From: Lachnospiraceae bacterium
GTDB taxonomy: Bacteria; Bacillota; Clostridia; Lachnospirales; Lachnospiraceae
DNA length: 64,000 nt
Assembly (NCBI GenBank): GCA_009774175.1
Contig: VSNG01000002.1
Location: 1 to 64,000, forward strand
Reading direction: 5' to 3'
The position numbers were made by a program, and so were the translations under genes. Positions 1 through 7,913 of the stretch are shown piece by piece (the stretch's first letter is position 1; the number at the start of each line of letters is the position of its first letter). The notes beneath the pieces were generated by a model, which saw nothing but the letters and a program-made list of their open reading frames with translations, was not told the origin of the DNA and did no database searches.

Positions 1-316
1 ACTTAATATAAATGTCCATATAATAGAAAGCGTTGATAAAATCAAAGATAAGAAGGTAATCATATATTAGTCTTCGCAATGTTCTTGCATTATTTTTTTC
101 CAAATATTTTTTTGTATCATAAGAAATCTTTACATAATCATCTGAGTACAATCGTTCAATCCAATTTCTAATTTGAGATAGCCTATACAATCCCCTCTTT
201 CGACTAATTTCTTCTCTAAGCGGATCAAGCATGTTATATATATTAGCCCACCACATTCCTGTAATTTTATAATACTCATCATAAATACTATTTAGATTAT
301 GACTTCTATCCTTCAT
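1..316 (-). CDS. Hypothetical protein, 3' end outside window
   Basis: An open frame of 105 codons begins at an ATG at 316 and runs without a stop off the left edge, so only the N-terminal part is visible. The ATG follows a purine-rich stretch (AAGAGAGAAGAGATGAT) that can act as a ribosome site and lies about 20 bases after the end of the broken SDR gene. The visible protein is charged and aromatic (it starts MKDRSHNLNSIYDEYYK), with no signal peptide and no clear membrane segment. I do not recognise the family. Its place at the end of a glycan operon suggests a role there, but no function can be assigned. Codons are AT-rich, like those of its neighbours. Confidence 0.65.
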   Translation of the reverse strand, partial: MKDRSHNLNSIYDEYYKITGMWWANIYNMLDPLREEISRKRGLYRLSQIRNWIERLYSDDYVKISYDTKKYLEKNNARTLRRLIYDYLLIFDFINAFYYMDIYIK

Positions 317-337
317 ATCATCTCTTCTCTCTTAAAA

Positions 338-562
338 TTATGAATCACTCTCTTGATTGTTTAAAATTTCCCTGATCTTTCCATCATTTCCCCATATCGC
401 CTTTGAATCATATGCCCGTTCCGGAAACGCACCATATTGTAACCGAACTGAAAATTGATTATCTTCTATAAACTGTCTTACCCTTTCACCAATTTCCATA
501 GGACGTCCTGTACAACAGTTAATTATACCATTAATTCTATTTTGAGTTATTACACTACTCAC
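338..562 (-). pseudogene. C-terminal remnant of SDR sugar epimerase/dehydratase
   Basis: This frame continues the SDR protein of 586-1179 in another reading frame. It carries the usual C-terminal part of NAD-dependent epimerase/dehydratases, including the stretch NGIINCCTGRP and a YGAFPERAYDS segment. Upstream of its GTG at 562, the same frame reads back through EFCYQV, meets a TAA at 578-580, and then reads FPFTNGSNKFDFIVY up to the poly-G tract. It is therefore the displaced end of one gene and not a separate protein. Both a frame change at the tract and the TAA separate it from the N-terminal part, so it is probably untranslated. Confidence 0.75.
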
Positions 563-585
563 CTGATAACAAAACTCTTAATAAA

Positions 586-1179
586 CTATAAAGTCAAATT
601 TATTTGAACCATTTGTAAATGGAAATTCCACCCCCCCCCCTTTTTTTCCGCCTTTGCTATTTGAGAAAAAACTGAACAGCCATATTCCACATTTCCTACT
701 ATATAAAATCCCCGGATCCACTGAAAAATGACATTGTTCTCTTTGGTTATCAACTCAACACTTTTTCGCAATGCATCCTTAGCTATTCCATACAAGCTTA
801 ACGGAGCAGTTGGCGTATTTTCATCCACGCTCCCTTCATAAAATCCAATTTCATGTACACTCCCCATAATTGCTACTTGCTTCAATCCTCCTTGTATCAT
901 TTTTCTAATGAAACAGTAGTGTTTTGGCAAATCTATAATATGACTTATCTCCTGATGCGAAAATCCATTTCTCCATGCTAAATGTAACATGATATCTGGG
1001 CTTCCCAATTCTTCAAATGGTTCTTCTAAATGAAAAATGTCCTTTTGTATTACAGTCGCTTTTTCGTCAATGTTCTCTGTATGTAAACTAACCGCCACGA
1101 CCTCATAATTTCTTCTTATCAGTTCTTTCACAATACCTTGTCCCAAGTAACCATTCGCGCCAGTAACTAATATTTTCAT
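586..1179 (-). pseudogene. SDR sugar nucleotide epimerase/dehydratase, broken at poly-G tract
   Basis: The N-terminal two thirds of an NAD(P)-dependent short-chain epimerase/dehydratase acting on a nucleotide sugar. It starts MKILVTGANGYLGQG (Rossmann GxxGxxG) and has the catalytic YxxxK as YGIAK. After EKKGGG the frame runs through ten G and ends in an unrelated tail at 586. One more G (or two fewer) would give the family-like sequence GVEFPFTNGSNKFDFI, but that frame meets TAA at 578-580. The third frame also stops soon. No tract length therefore restores a full protein, and the gene looks decayed. The next gene upstream is fdtA, so a role in a deoxy-amino sugar is likely but unproven. Confidence 0.8.
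631..640 (-). repeat. Poly-G tract (G10) in SDR gene
   Basis: Ten consecutive C on the plus strand, so ten G on the coding strand, preceded by seven A and followed by T. It encodes Gly-Gly-Gly after a Lys-Lys pair, at the point where the SDR frame is lost. The adjoining A7 makes this a compound homopolymer and a strong slippage site. Confidence 0.9.
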
Positions 1180-1219
1180 TTTCCTGCATTCGCACCTTTC
1201 TAAGAAAAAACAAATACGA

Positions 1220-1633
1220 CTAAGCTTTTTTTTCCTGCTCTTCCAAAAACATTAAAAATTCTTCATAATTTCGAATATAATCACTCTCATTATATACTTC
1301 TGACGCAAGGCACATTAATACTGCATCCTCTGAAAAATCATACATTTCTCTCCACATATTATTAGGCACATATAAACCTTCATATGGTTTTTCTAAATAA
1401 ACCACTTTTTTTTCAGCACCATTATCCAATAGAATTTTGCAGGAACCATGTATGCATATTAAAATTTGCTCCAATGTTTTGTGTGCATGAAATCCTCTAG
1501 AAACTCCTCCTGCTGTATCGTACATATAGTAAACCCGTTTAATTTTAAAAGGAATATCTACACATTCTTCCAAGGAGACTAATTGTCCTCTATTATCTCC
1601 GTGTTGCTGAAACTGATATTTTACAATTTGCAT
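1220..1633 (-). CDS. fdtA: FdtA/QdtA-type dTDP-sugar 3,4-ketoisomerase (WxcM-like)
   Basis: A 137-residue single-domain cupin of the FdtA/QdtA/WxcM C-terminal family. These enzymes convert dTDP-4-keto-6-deoxyglucose to a 3-keto isomer, the step before amination at C3 to make dTDP-Fuc3N or Qui3N. The family motif RGFHAHK (residues 46-52) supplies the catalytic histidines, and the length is typical. The ATG at 1633 follows a clear GAGGAG. It overlaps the end of the GT2 gene upstream in transcription. A matching FdtB-like aminotransferase lies about 41 kb upstream at 42779-43888. Whether the product is Fuc3N or Qui3N cannot be told from sequence alone. Confidence 0.88.
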   Translation of the reverse strand: MQIVKYQFQQHGDNRGQLVSLEECVDIPFKIKRVYYMYDTAGGVSRGFHAHKTLEQILICIHGSCKILLDNGAEKKVVYLEKPYEGLYVPNNMWREMYDFSEDAVLMCLASEVYNESDYIRNYEEFLMFLEEQEKKA

Positions 1634-2528
1634 AGTATCTCCTCACATATCCTTCGATAAATAGCCGCCAATTTATAAGCAATATTCCAAACGCAATACC
1701 ATAATGTTTTCTTTCTAAAGCATAAAACATCTGATGCTTCACAAACGCAAACATAAATATATTTCTTTCTTTTTCCTCTATATATTGTAAATGTTTTTTT
1801 AATACTTTAGCTCTCTCCTTATACATAAAAACAAATTTTCTACTTGTATATACGTTAGATAATCCAGTTACAGATTCCCTGTAGTACACCAGTTTTTTAT
1901 CTATATAGCCAAATCGTTCATAGCGCGCAAGCCTCAACCACATATCATAATCTTCATATTTGATATTCTCATCATAATATCCATACTTTTCGTAGACATT
2001 CCTTCTTATCATAACGGTCGCCGCAGAAATATAATTTTCTTTAAGTAAAAATTTGAATGTTTCGTCAGGCTTTAATGGTTGATGCTTCTGGTAAATCATT
2101 TCAACAGGATTGTCTTTTCCAAAATGCCAATCATCCGAAATAATATATCCATTACAATATGCAAGTACGCAGTTTTCATTTAATTCTAAATATTCAACCA
2201 TATCTCGAACATAAGATGCTGCTATAACATCATCTCCTGATCCAAGATAAACATAGCTGCCTTGGCATCTTTTTAGCACCTCGTTTGCATTATGAGAAAT
2301 ATTTCCCAAATTATGACTGTGCTTTATCACCTCGACATGTGTACATCTCTCTTCCAATTCGCACATGTGCTCGTCTATAATATGCAGCGTTGCATCTGTA
2401 GACGCATCATCCAGAAACAATACCTCTATATTAGAATACGTTTGTGATAAAATTCCCATTATACAGTCTTTTATATACCGCTCGTGTTGATATGTTAAAA
2501 CAACTATTGATACTAAGGATCCCTTCAT
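1593..2528 (-). CDS. Glycosyltransferase family 2
   Basis: A 311-residue GT-A fold transferase, probably cytoplasmic. The N-terminus MKGSLVSIVVLTYQHERYIK is the standard GT2 opening. The nucleotide-binding aspartates lie in LDDASTD (residues 39-45) and the DxD-like metal site in GSGDD (96-100). The ATG at 2528 was chosen because GGAGGG sits just before it; a longer frame to 2594 adds 22 residues with no family match and no ribosome site. The last 41 bases overlap fdtA. Donor and acceptor sugars are unknown. The C-terminus has no clear membrane segment. Confidence 0.88.
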   Translation of the reverse strand: MKGSLVSIVVLTYQHERYIKDCIMGILSQTYSNIEVLFLDDASTDATLHIIDEHMCELEERCTHVEVIKHSHNLGNISHNANEVLKRCQGSYVYLGSGDDVIAASYVRDMVEYLELNENCVLAYCNGYIISDDWHFGKDNPVEMIYQKHQPLKPDETFKFLLKENYISAATVMIRRNVYEKYGYYDENIKYEDYDMWLRLARYERFGYIDKKLVYYRESVTGLSNVYTSRKFVFMYKERAKVLKKHLQYIEEKERNIFMFAFVKHQMFYALERKHYGIAFGILLINWRLFIEGYVRRYYANCKISVSATRR

Positions 2529-2598
2529 CTTCCCTCCAATTATCACGCTTCCATCTACCAAAGATTCACTCATCCTGATATGGCCGGGACTCAAAATT

Positions 2599-3591
2599 CT
2601 ACTTACTTATAATAATACTTCCGTATAAATCCGGTATAGGTAAATAATTAATACCAAATTTATCACAGTAATCTATAATCGCTTTTCTTGTCCCCTCATA
2701 AAACGGCGCGTTATAGCATGCAATCATCATATATCCACCTACGCATATCCTAGGATAAAATAATTCTAAGGATTTTAATACCGGCTGATACATATCTAAA
2801 TCTACGCTAACAAAGCAAAATTTTTCATCGTATAAGTCAAAAGTATCCGGAAACACCCCCCCCCGCACGATACACTGTCCCTCCTGCACATTTAATCGGG
2901 ACAATACAAATTCTTCACTTGTATTCTGAAATTTCAATAATTCATTCTCTTTATTTTTTATTGTATCATCTTCATTAACATCTTCGGTCACAAAGCCACA
3001 AAAAGTATCAAATAAATATATTTTCCTCTTGGGCAACGCTCGATTAATGACAACCGTAAAATCCCCCCGAAAAACTCCCAATTCAGCAACTGCGCCCTTT
3101 ACATCTTTTCTTTCAATTTCCTGCGCAATCAACGCCATTGTCTGTTCTTTAACAAAATCCTTGTCTATTTGCGAAAAACAATTATTTTTCCACAAAACGC
3201 TTGCATATAAACTGGGATACAATCTATCTGTTCTTAACATAGGAAATAACTGATTACGATTATAGCGTTTATCCAAATATTCAGTGATACTCTCTGATAT
3301 TTTCTGATAAGATTCATCTTCATCAAATATAAAACCAATAATTTTATTTTTATTTACTCCCCATTCCAGTAAAATCCTTTCAATTTGTAGATAATATCCA
3401 CTGGCTACAATAATTTTATCATATTCATAGTCATTGATTTGCTTTGGTCGAATTACCTTGTAGCCATGAAATGTATTAACCGAACTGTTAGAATTAATAA
3501 ATGCAACTATCTCAACTTTATTGCAGTCAATCTCATCCACCAAAACCTCAGCAACACTTCCTGTCCCAAAAATCAATACTTTTTCCCTCAT
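2599..3591 (-). CDS. Two-domain protein: Rossmann sugar-binding domain plus TylF-type methyltransferase, phase-variable (ON)
   Basis: A 330-residue protein. Residues 1-90 form a small Rossmann domain starting VLIFGTGSVAE, as in PglD-like N-terminal domains. From about residue 120 it matches the TylF/MycF macrocin O-methyltransferase family: AELGVFRGDF (169-178) and FDTFCGF (194-200) fit the SAM site, and VDLDMYQP (263-270) carries the metal-binding acidic residues. It probably methylates a sugar hydroxyl in the glycan. The start at 3591 follows AAGGAGGA. Nine G at 2856-2864 encode R243-G244-G245 in the conserved GxFPDT loop. The frame is intact at nine G, so the gene is ON; slippage would truncate it before the metal site. 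Confidence 0.85.
   Translation of the reverse strand: MREKVLIFGTGSVAEVLVDEIDCNKVEIVAFINSNSSVNTFHGYKVIRPKQINDYEYDKIIVASGYYLQIERILLEWGVNKNKIIGFIFDEDESYQKISESITEYLDKRYNRNQLFPMLRTDRLYPSLYASVLWKNNCFSQIDKDFVKEQTMALIAQEIERKDVKGAVAELGVFRGDFTVVINRALPKRKIYLFDTFCGFVTEDVNEDDTIKNKENELLKFQNTSEEFVLSRLNVQEGQCIVRGGVFPDTFDLYDEKFCFVSVDLDMYQPVLKSLELFYPRICVGGYMMIACYNAPFYEGTRKAIIDYCDKFGINYLPIPDLYGSIIISK
2856..2864 (-). repeat. Poly-G tract (G9) inside TylF-type methyltransferase
   Basis: Nine G on the coding strand spanning codons 243-246 (CGG GGG GGG GTG). It is in frame at present. It is the only one of the six tracts with nine instead of ten G, and the only one not preceded by A. Confidence 0.88.
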
Positions 3592-3622
3592 TTCGCCCGT
3601 CCTCCTTAAAGTCGTCTCTTTC

Positions 3623-4897
3623 TCATTTTTCTCCTACCAGTTCCTCTAAACAGTTAATAAATCCCCGCATATTATCATCAATATTGTAATCCTTTCTCCA
3701 CATTTCCAAACTACGCTCTTTCATTTCAATCAGTTTTTCCTTATCCATTTCACATAATGTAACGATTGCATCGGCAATTTGCACAGTAGACGGATTAGGC
3801 GCTAATAATATTCCATTACTATCAATAAGTTCTGGAATACCTCCCACTGCTGTTGCAATAATTGGAATTCCAAATGACAGCGCTTCTTGAAGCGCTACCG
3901 GACTTCCTTCCGATTTCGAAGTCATAATAATGGCATCCGGAACATTTTTTCTGTAATACGACAAAACCTCCTGATTAGAACATGAACCTTTAAACTCAAA
4001 CACAATATTATCCTTATTTCCAAGCAGTTTTTCTGCGTCCATTCGAACCTCTTCCAATAAATCTCCGTCTCCGAAATGAACCCATTTTATCTGATAAGAA
4101 TTAATTTTAGATAATGCCCTCACAATCAACCAAACCCGTTTCACTAGAATCACACGTGAACAGCTGACTAATAAAAAGAAGTCCCGATCTACATTACTAT
4201 CCTTCGATTCCTGCTTTGCTGTCCCCAGCCTGCATACATAATACTTATCAATACTATCTTTATCAAAAGCAAAATGCTCCATATAGTAATCATATCCATG
4301 CTTTGAAATGAATACTACCCTATCTACATTTTGATCCATCAACCGCTTATAAGGCTGCCATCCATACTTTGCCCGATCTTCATATAAATCATAGCCATGT
4401 GCCCGTGTTATAATTTTTCCCACAGATTTTCTTAACATAATAAGGCTCATTACATGATAATTATACCAATAAGAATAATATAACCCATTTTCATCAAGAA
4501 GCCAACTCTTTGTTAACCATCTTTTAAACTTTATTGCATTGGCATAAAAGAAAAGACACGCCTTTGTTCTTCTTAACAGCAACTTTCGCTCCGTAAATAT
4601 CCGTTTCAACTCACCCCAACATTTACGATCTGAAACAAATGCAAAAAGATAGCGCAATACTTCCAAACCTTTTACCGCTTCTTTTTCACAATAAGCTACT
4701 TGAATATCTGGTTCTAATGCAGTTTCCAACTCTTGATTTTGTCGATCTTTCTGCGTTGCGCAAGAAATAATTGTAACGCAAAATCTTTCCTGTAAATATG
4801 GCAACTCGGGCATAATAAAACTTTTTTCACCCCGACCATAAGGAAATGAATCTGTTAATAAATAAAGATTTCTTTTTGATTTATTTGACATTTCCAT
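3623..4897 (-). CDS. Glycosyltransferase family 4 (GT-B)
   Basis: A 424-residue cytoplasmic GT-B transferase. The start LYLLTDSFPYGRGEKSF gives the glycine-rich acceptor-side loop, RAHGYD lies at 165-170, and the C-terminal donor site has the E-x7-E type motif SEGSPVALQEA (329-339) followed by GIPIIATAVGGIPELI. It is a paralog of the protein at 57094-58395, which shares the FPYGxGExSF opening and the RxHGYxLY segment. The ATG at 4897 lacks a strong ribosome site. The 81 bases before it hold a 12-base palindrome (4958-4969) but no convincing promoter. Substrates are unknown. Confidence 0.88.
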   Translation of the reverse strand: MEMSNKSKRNLYLLTDSFPYGRGEKSFIMPELPYLQERFCVTIISCATQKDRQNQELETALEPDIQVAYCEKEAVKGLEVLRYLFAFVSDRKCWGELKRIFTERKLLLRRTKACLFFYANAIKFKRWLTKSWLLDENGLYYSYWYNYHVMSLIMLRKSVGKIITRAHGYDLYEDRAKYGWQPYKRLMDQNVDRVVFISKHGYDYYMEHFAFDKDSIDKYYVCRLGTAKQESKDSNVDRDFFLLVSCSRVILVKRVWLIVRALSKINSYQIKWVHFGDGDLLEEVRMDAEKLLGNKDNIVFEFKGSCSNQEVLSYYRKNVPDAIIMTSKSEGSPVALQEALSFGIPIIATAVGGIPELIDSNGILLAPNPSTVQIADAIVTLCEMDKEKLIEMKERSLEMWRKDYNIDDNMRGFINCLEELVGEK

Positions 4898-4978
4898 ATA
4901 TTCTCAACCAATGAGTCAGTTGCCATACTCATTGATATTTGCAGCCTCCCGAATACTTATTCATGAATATATTGATAC

Positions 4979-6685
4979 CTAATATTCTATTTCTTTCTTA
5001 TCTATCAACACTGTGCCTTCCGAATCTTCGTAAAGACATATCTCAAGCTTACCCGTTTCCTCTGATGATTTGCTTATTAAAATATTAGAACCTAATAATT
5101 GTAAATCATAAAGCATTTCCACGATTTGACCGTCCTCATCTAATCTGCAAATAGAAATATAACCATCCTTATTATCAAAAATCATTGGTGATATTCGAAT
5201 ATTTTTTTGTCCATCCGCTTGAATTGCTAATGGATTCGTAACACGTTGCACACTTTCTTTTTGAAAATAGTCAGCAACTCCTATATTAACCCAATAGGAC
5301 ATATCATCCTGAAGTCTAAGCACCGGAAAAAGAGAGATCTCTTCTGGTATATAATAAATGAAAACATTTTCATTGGTATCATTTTCTACCAGATCATATA
5401 TTTCTTTAATCTCTTCATAATAATTTTTATAAGAACCATCCGCTATCCTCTCCCACATTTGCGCCGGTACCAATTGAGATAGCCGCCATGATGGATTTAA
5501 ACTTGAAATAATAACCAAAAGTACAACAACACCTATGCAAAGTTTCCCGATCCGCAACAAATTAATTTTTTCACTCACTGCATGCCCACTTATTGCCCCA
5601 ATAATCATCAATGCGAGAATGATAACTATTGTTTCAACAAACTTACATCTATTAGGCACCCCGAGCTTACTGTACCCCAAAAAAACTGGAAAGTAGGTAA
5701 TGAAAGGAGCCATAATGCATAATACTACAATTGTACCCCCCCCCCTTATTTTTTTGTAATGTGCCCGTTTTCCAACAGATGCACCAATAATACCTGCAAC
5801 AAACACAAGAAAAATGCAAGGCGTATCAAACAACAACTCCTCAACATTCCGCGCCACTTCCAACACAGTAAAAATCAATGCTCTGCCAATATGTAAACCT
5901 GTATCGTCTATTGCAGCATGTCTCACATAATTACCCGGAGCTACAGTATTAATCAACGCACCCAAAAACGCAAACCCAAAAATAATATAGTCTTTTATCT
6001 CCACTTTTTTTAACGTCCACTTAACAAAACATACTCCCAGTAGAACAAAACATCCTATTCCCGCTATTTCTAAAGAGCCCCCAGCCGAAAAAAACATCAG
6101 CAATGCAGACACACATATTCCTTTAATGTTGTTCGACTGCAACGCAATTCCCACCCCCAAAAGGCAAAATGACATTGGAAAAGAATAGACCATCGCCCCA
6201 GTAAACCAATAAAATATTTCCGTCCATCCCTGAAACGCCAAAACGCCTATAATACATAGTGAATAAAACAGTATTTGATAATTAATCTTATCCATATTTA
6301 AACTTCTGCAAACGCCTCTAACAAACACCCACAAAGATCTTCCAAACAAAAGAACATTCGAAATCATCACTGCACGAAGCCACACATAACCGCCTCCATT
6401 TAACGGCGATAAGAATACCATTAAAAAGGATGATGTATATGTTCCCTGCCAAGTAAAATACCATTGGACTGCATATTTCAATGCACAAATGATAGTATTC
6501 GTTCCATATCTTCTTGCATCGTTTATAACAGAAAAGTCATCAGCGGAATAAAAAGTATACGCTGATGTAATCATAATTGGAATAAAAGTCAAAACAGCAG
6601 CGCAAATCAACAATATTTCTAACATCCACATAAATTGGCGTTTTTCTGTATATTGCTTATCCATAAACGTTTCTATAATTTTCAT
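4979..6685 (-). CDS. DUF6056-type multi-pass membrane protein, phase-variable (ON)
   Basis: A 568-residue membrane protein with roughly ten to twelve hydrophobic segments in the first 400 residues and a soluble C-terminal domain. It has an acidic pair after the first segment (SADDFS, 47-52), a feature of GT-C glycosyltransferases, and the conserved APGNYVRH. This matches the uncharacterised DUF6056 family, which I infer to be GT-C-like. It is a paralog of 9568-11292. Ten G at 5736-5745 encode R314-G-G-G317 in a loop between membrane segments and keep the frame, so the gene is ON. The paralog has no tract at this point. The ATG at 6685 follows AAAGGAA. Confidence 0.82.
   Translation of the reverse strand: MKIIETFMDKQYTEKRQFMWMLEILLICAAVLTFIPIMITSAYTFYSADDFSVINDARRYGTNTIICALKYAVQWYFTWQGTYTSSFLMVFLSPLNGGGYVWLRAVMISNVLLFGRSLWVFVRGVCRSLNMDKINYQILFYSLCIIGVLAFQGWTEIFYWFTGAMVYSFPMSFCLLGVGIALQSNNIKGICVSALLMFFSAGGSLEIAGIGCFVLLGVCFVKWTLKKVEIKDYIIFGFAFLGALINTVAPGNYVRHAAIDDTGLHIGRALIFTVLEVARNVEELLFDTPCIFLVFVAGIIGASVGKRAHYKKIRGGGTIVVLCIMAPFITYFPVFLGYSKLGVPNRCKFVETIVIILALMIIGAISGHAVSEKINLLRIGKLCIGVVVLLVIISSLNPSWRLSQLVPAQMWERIADGSYKNYYEEIKEIYDLVENDTNENVFIYYIPEEISLFPVLRLQDDMSYWVNIGVADYFQKESVQRVTNPLAIQADGQKNIRISPMIFDNKDGYISICRLDEDGQIVEMLYDLQLLGSNILISKSSEETGKLEICLYEDSEGTVLIDKKEIEY
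5736..5745 (-). repeat. Poly-G tract (G10) inside first DUF6056 gene
   Basis: Ten G on the coding strand, written AGG GGG GGG GGT (codons 314-317), preceded by A and followed by TA. In frame at ten. The aligned part of the paralog (VQEIKVVWAVV) has no G run, so the tract was gained in this copy or lost in the other. Confidence 0.9.
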
Positions 6686-6716
6686 CTTTAAAGATTCCTT
6701 TCCCGATTTTCTTTCT

Positions 6717-7346
6717 CTAACTACAAATATATTTTATAACCGGCTGCATGGTAACTGACAAATCAACCGTCTTCTTGGCATATTCTCTGATTTCTTTATG
6801 AATCTGTTCCCGCTCCGTATTCGCCTCGTAAACTGATTTATAAAAATCCACAATCCTTTGCATATCTATTACTGAATCATCATTTGAAAATTCCAGATAA
6901 TATTTATAGTTCTTTTCCTGTTCAAAAGCATCCTCGTGGCAGCCTGAAGCAATCGGCATCCCTTTCGCAAGATATTCTCGTACCTTTAGAGCGCTTGATG
7001 AATACAGTTTCCTTTTATATGCGCCAAACAACCCTAAAGCGATATCCATGCGATCATATATGTGGTCGAGTTCCAAACCGACCTTTCTCCCACAAAAGAA
7101 CACGTACTGTTCCAATCCGTACTGCCTGACCATTTTCTTATATTTTATCGTTTCATCTCCATAACCGACCAAATACAATTCTATCTTCCTGTCTACCGAC
7201 CCGTGATAGTACTGCGCAAGACTGGCAATCACTCTCTCATAACCGTGAGACTTCTGAAATGCCGCCACCGCCAGCAGGCGAATTATCTGCTCATTCTGCC
7301 GTGGCGGCATACTTTCACTCTGTATCACATTACAACTATTGGTCAT
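6717..7346 (-). CDS. Glycosyltransferase C-terminal-half protein (N-terminal domain absent)
   Basis: A 209-residue protein that aligns only with the C-terminal, donor-binding half of the transferases at 7336-8519 and 62779-63888. It shares the stretch around AxxxxxHGYER, the REYLAKGMPIASGC segment and the ending QPVIKYI. No N-terminal acceptor domain precedes it: its ATG at 7346 overlaps the stop of the preceding C-terminal frame (ATGACCAATAG). It could be a remnant of a tandem duplication, a spare cassette for gene conversion, or a separate subunit translated by coupling. The frame is open and its substitutions look conservative, so it may still be used. Confidence is good for homology, low for function. 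Confidence 0.65.
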   Translation of the reverse strand: MTNSCNVIQSESMPPRQNEQIIRLLAVAAFQKSHGYERVIASLAQYYHGSVDRKIELYLVGYGDETIKYKKMVRQYGLEQYVFFCGRKVGLELDHIYDRMDIALGLFGAYKRKLYSSSALKVREYLAKGMPIASGCHEDAFEQEKNYKYYLEFSNDDSVIDMQRIVDFYKSVYEANTEREQIHKEIREYAKKTVDLSVTMQPVIKYICS

Positions 7347-7893
7347 CCTTTTCTCCCAAAATATAATTGATTACCGGTTTCATGACAACGGACATATCCA
7401 CTGTCTGTCTTGCAAAATTCCTGATTTCCCTATGCACTGAATTTCTGTCTTTATTATTATTGTAAACGCTGTCATAAAAGCCAACAATCTCTTTTATGTC
7501 TATTACTGATTCGTCATTGGGAAAAATTTTAAAAAAACTCTTCCCGTTCTCATATTTCATAATATCTTCTACACATCCGGATATCACCGGCAGCCCTTTC
7601 GCCAGATATTCCACGCTCTTTAACGAGCTGATCGTGCTCATTTTGTCTTTATATAACCCAAAAAATCCAAGCCCTGCATCCGCCTTATCATAGATCGGAT
7701 CAAGTTCCTTCCCCGCCTGACTGCCATAAAAAAATACATATTCTTCCAAATGGAGCTGTGAAGCCAAGTTCTGATAATAATCCTTTTCCTCTCCGTCTCC
7801 TACAAAATGGATCTCGACTCTTCGGCCGGGGTTTTTCTGGTAATACCGGGCAAGCCCCTGTATACACCTTTCATAGCCGTGCGCCCTCCGCAT
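7336..7893 (-). CDS. C-terminal part of split phase-variable glycosyltransferase (OFF)
   Basis: The donor-binding half of the transferase whose N-terminal half is 7914-8519. From its first usable ATG it reads MRRAHGYERCIQGLARYY, which aligns with QRHHGYERIIEGLRQYY in the intact homolog at 62779-63888. Reading back, the same frame gives VNLIAVAL right up to the poly-G tract, matching VNLIGVAF in that homolog. Two G fewer (G8) would give exactly the same spacing as the homolog, and one more (G11) adds one glycine. At ten G it can only be made by re-initiation, which I think is weak since no good ribosome site precedes this ATG. Confidence 0.8.
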   Translation of the reverse strand: MRRAHGYERCIQGLARYYQKNPGRRVEIHFVGDGEEKDYYQNLASQLHLEEYVFFYGSQAGKELDPIYDKADAGLGFFGLYKDKMSTISSLKSVEYLAKGLPVISGCVEDIMKYENGKSFFKIFPNDESVIDIKEIVGFYDSVYNNNKDRNSVHREIRNFARQTVDMSVVMKPVINYILGEKDDQ

Positions 7894-7913
7894 GAGAGCT
7901 ACCGCAATCAGGT

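Noticed and set aside
1226..1233. Run of eight T at the end of fdtA as a terminator or slippage site
   Set aside because: It encodes Lys-Lys at the C-terminus on the coding strand (AAAAAAAA), no stem precedes it, and a slip would change only the last residues.
2856..2864. Poly-G tracts as simple assembly errors
   Set aside because: An error could change a tract by one base but would not create nine or ten G in six genes. However, the exact lengths, and so the ON or OFF states, do depend on correct base calls.
4958..4969. Twelve-base palindrome TATTCATGAATA before the GT4 gene
   Set aside because: It is AT-rich, in an AT-rich gap, without further operator copies; chance is a sufficient explanation.
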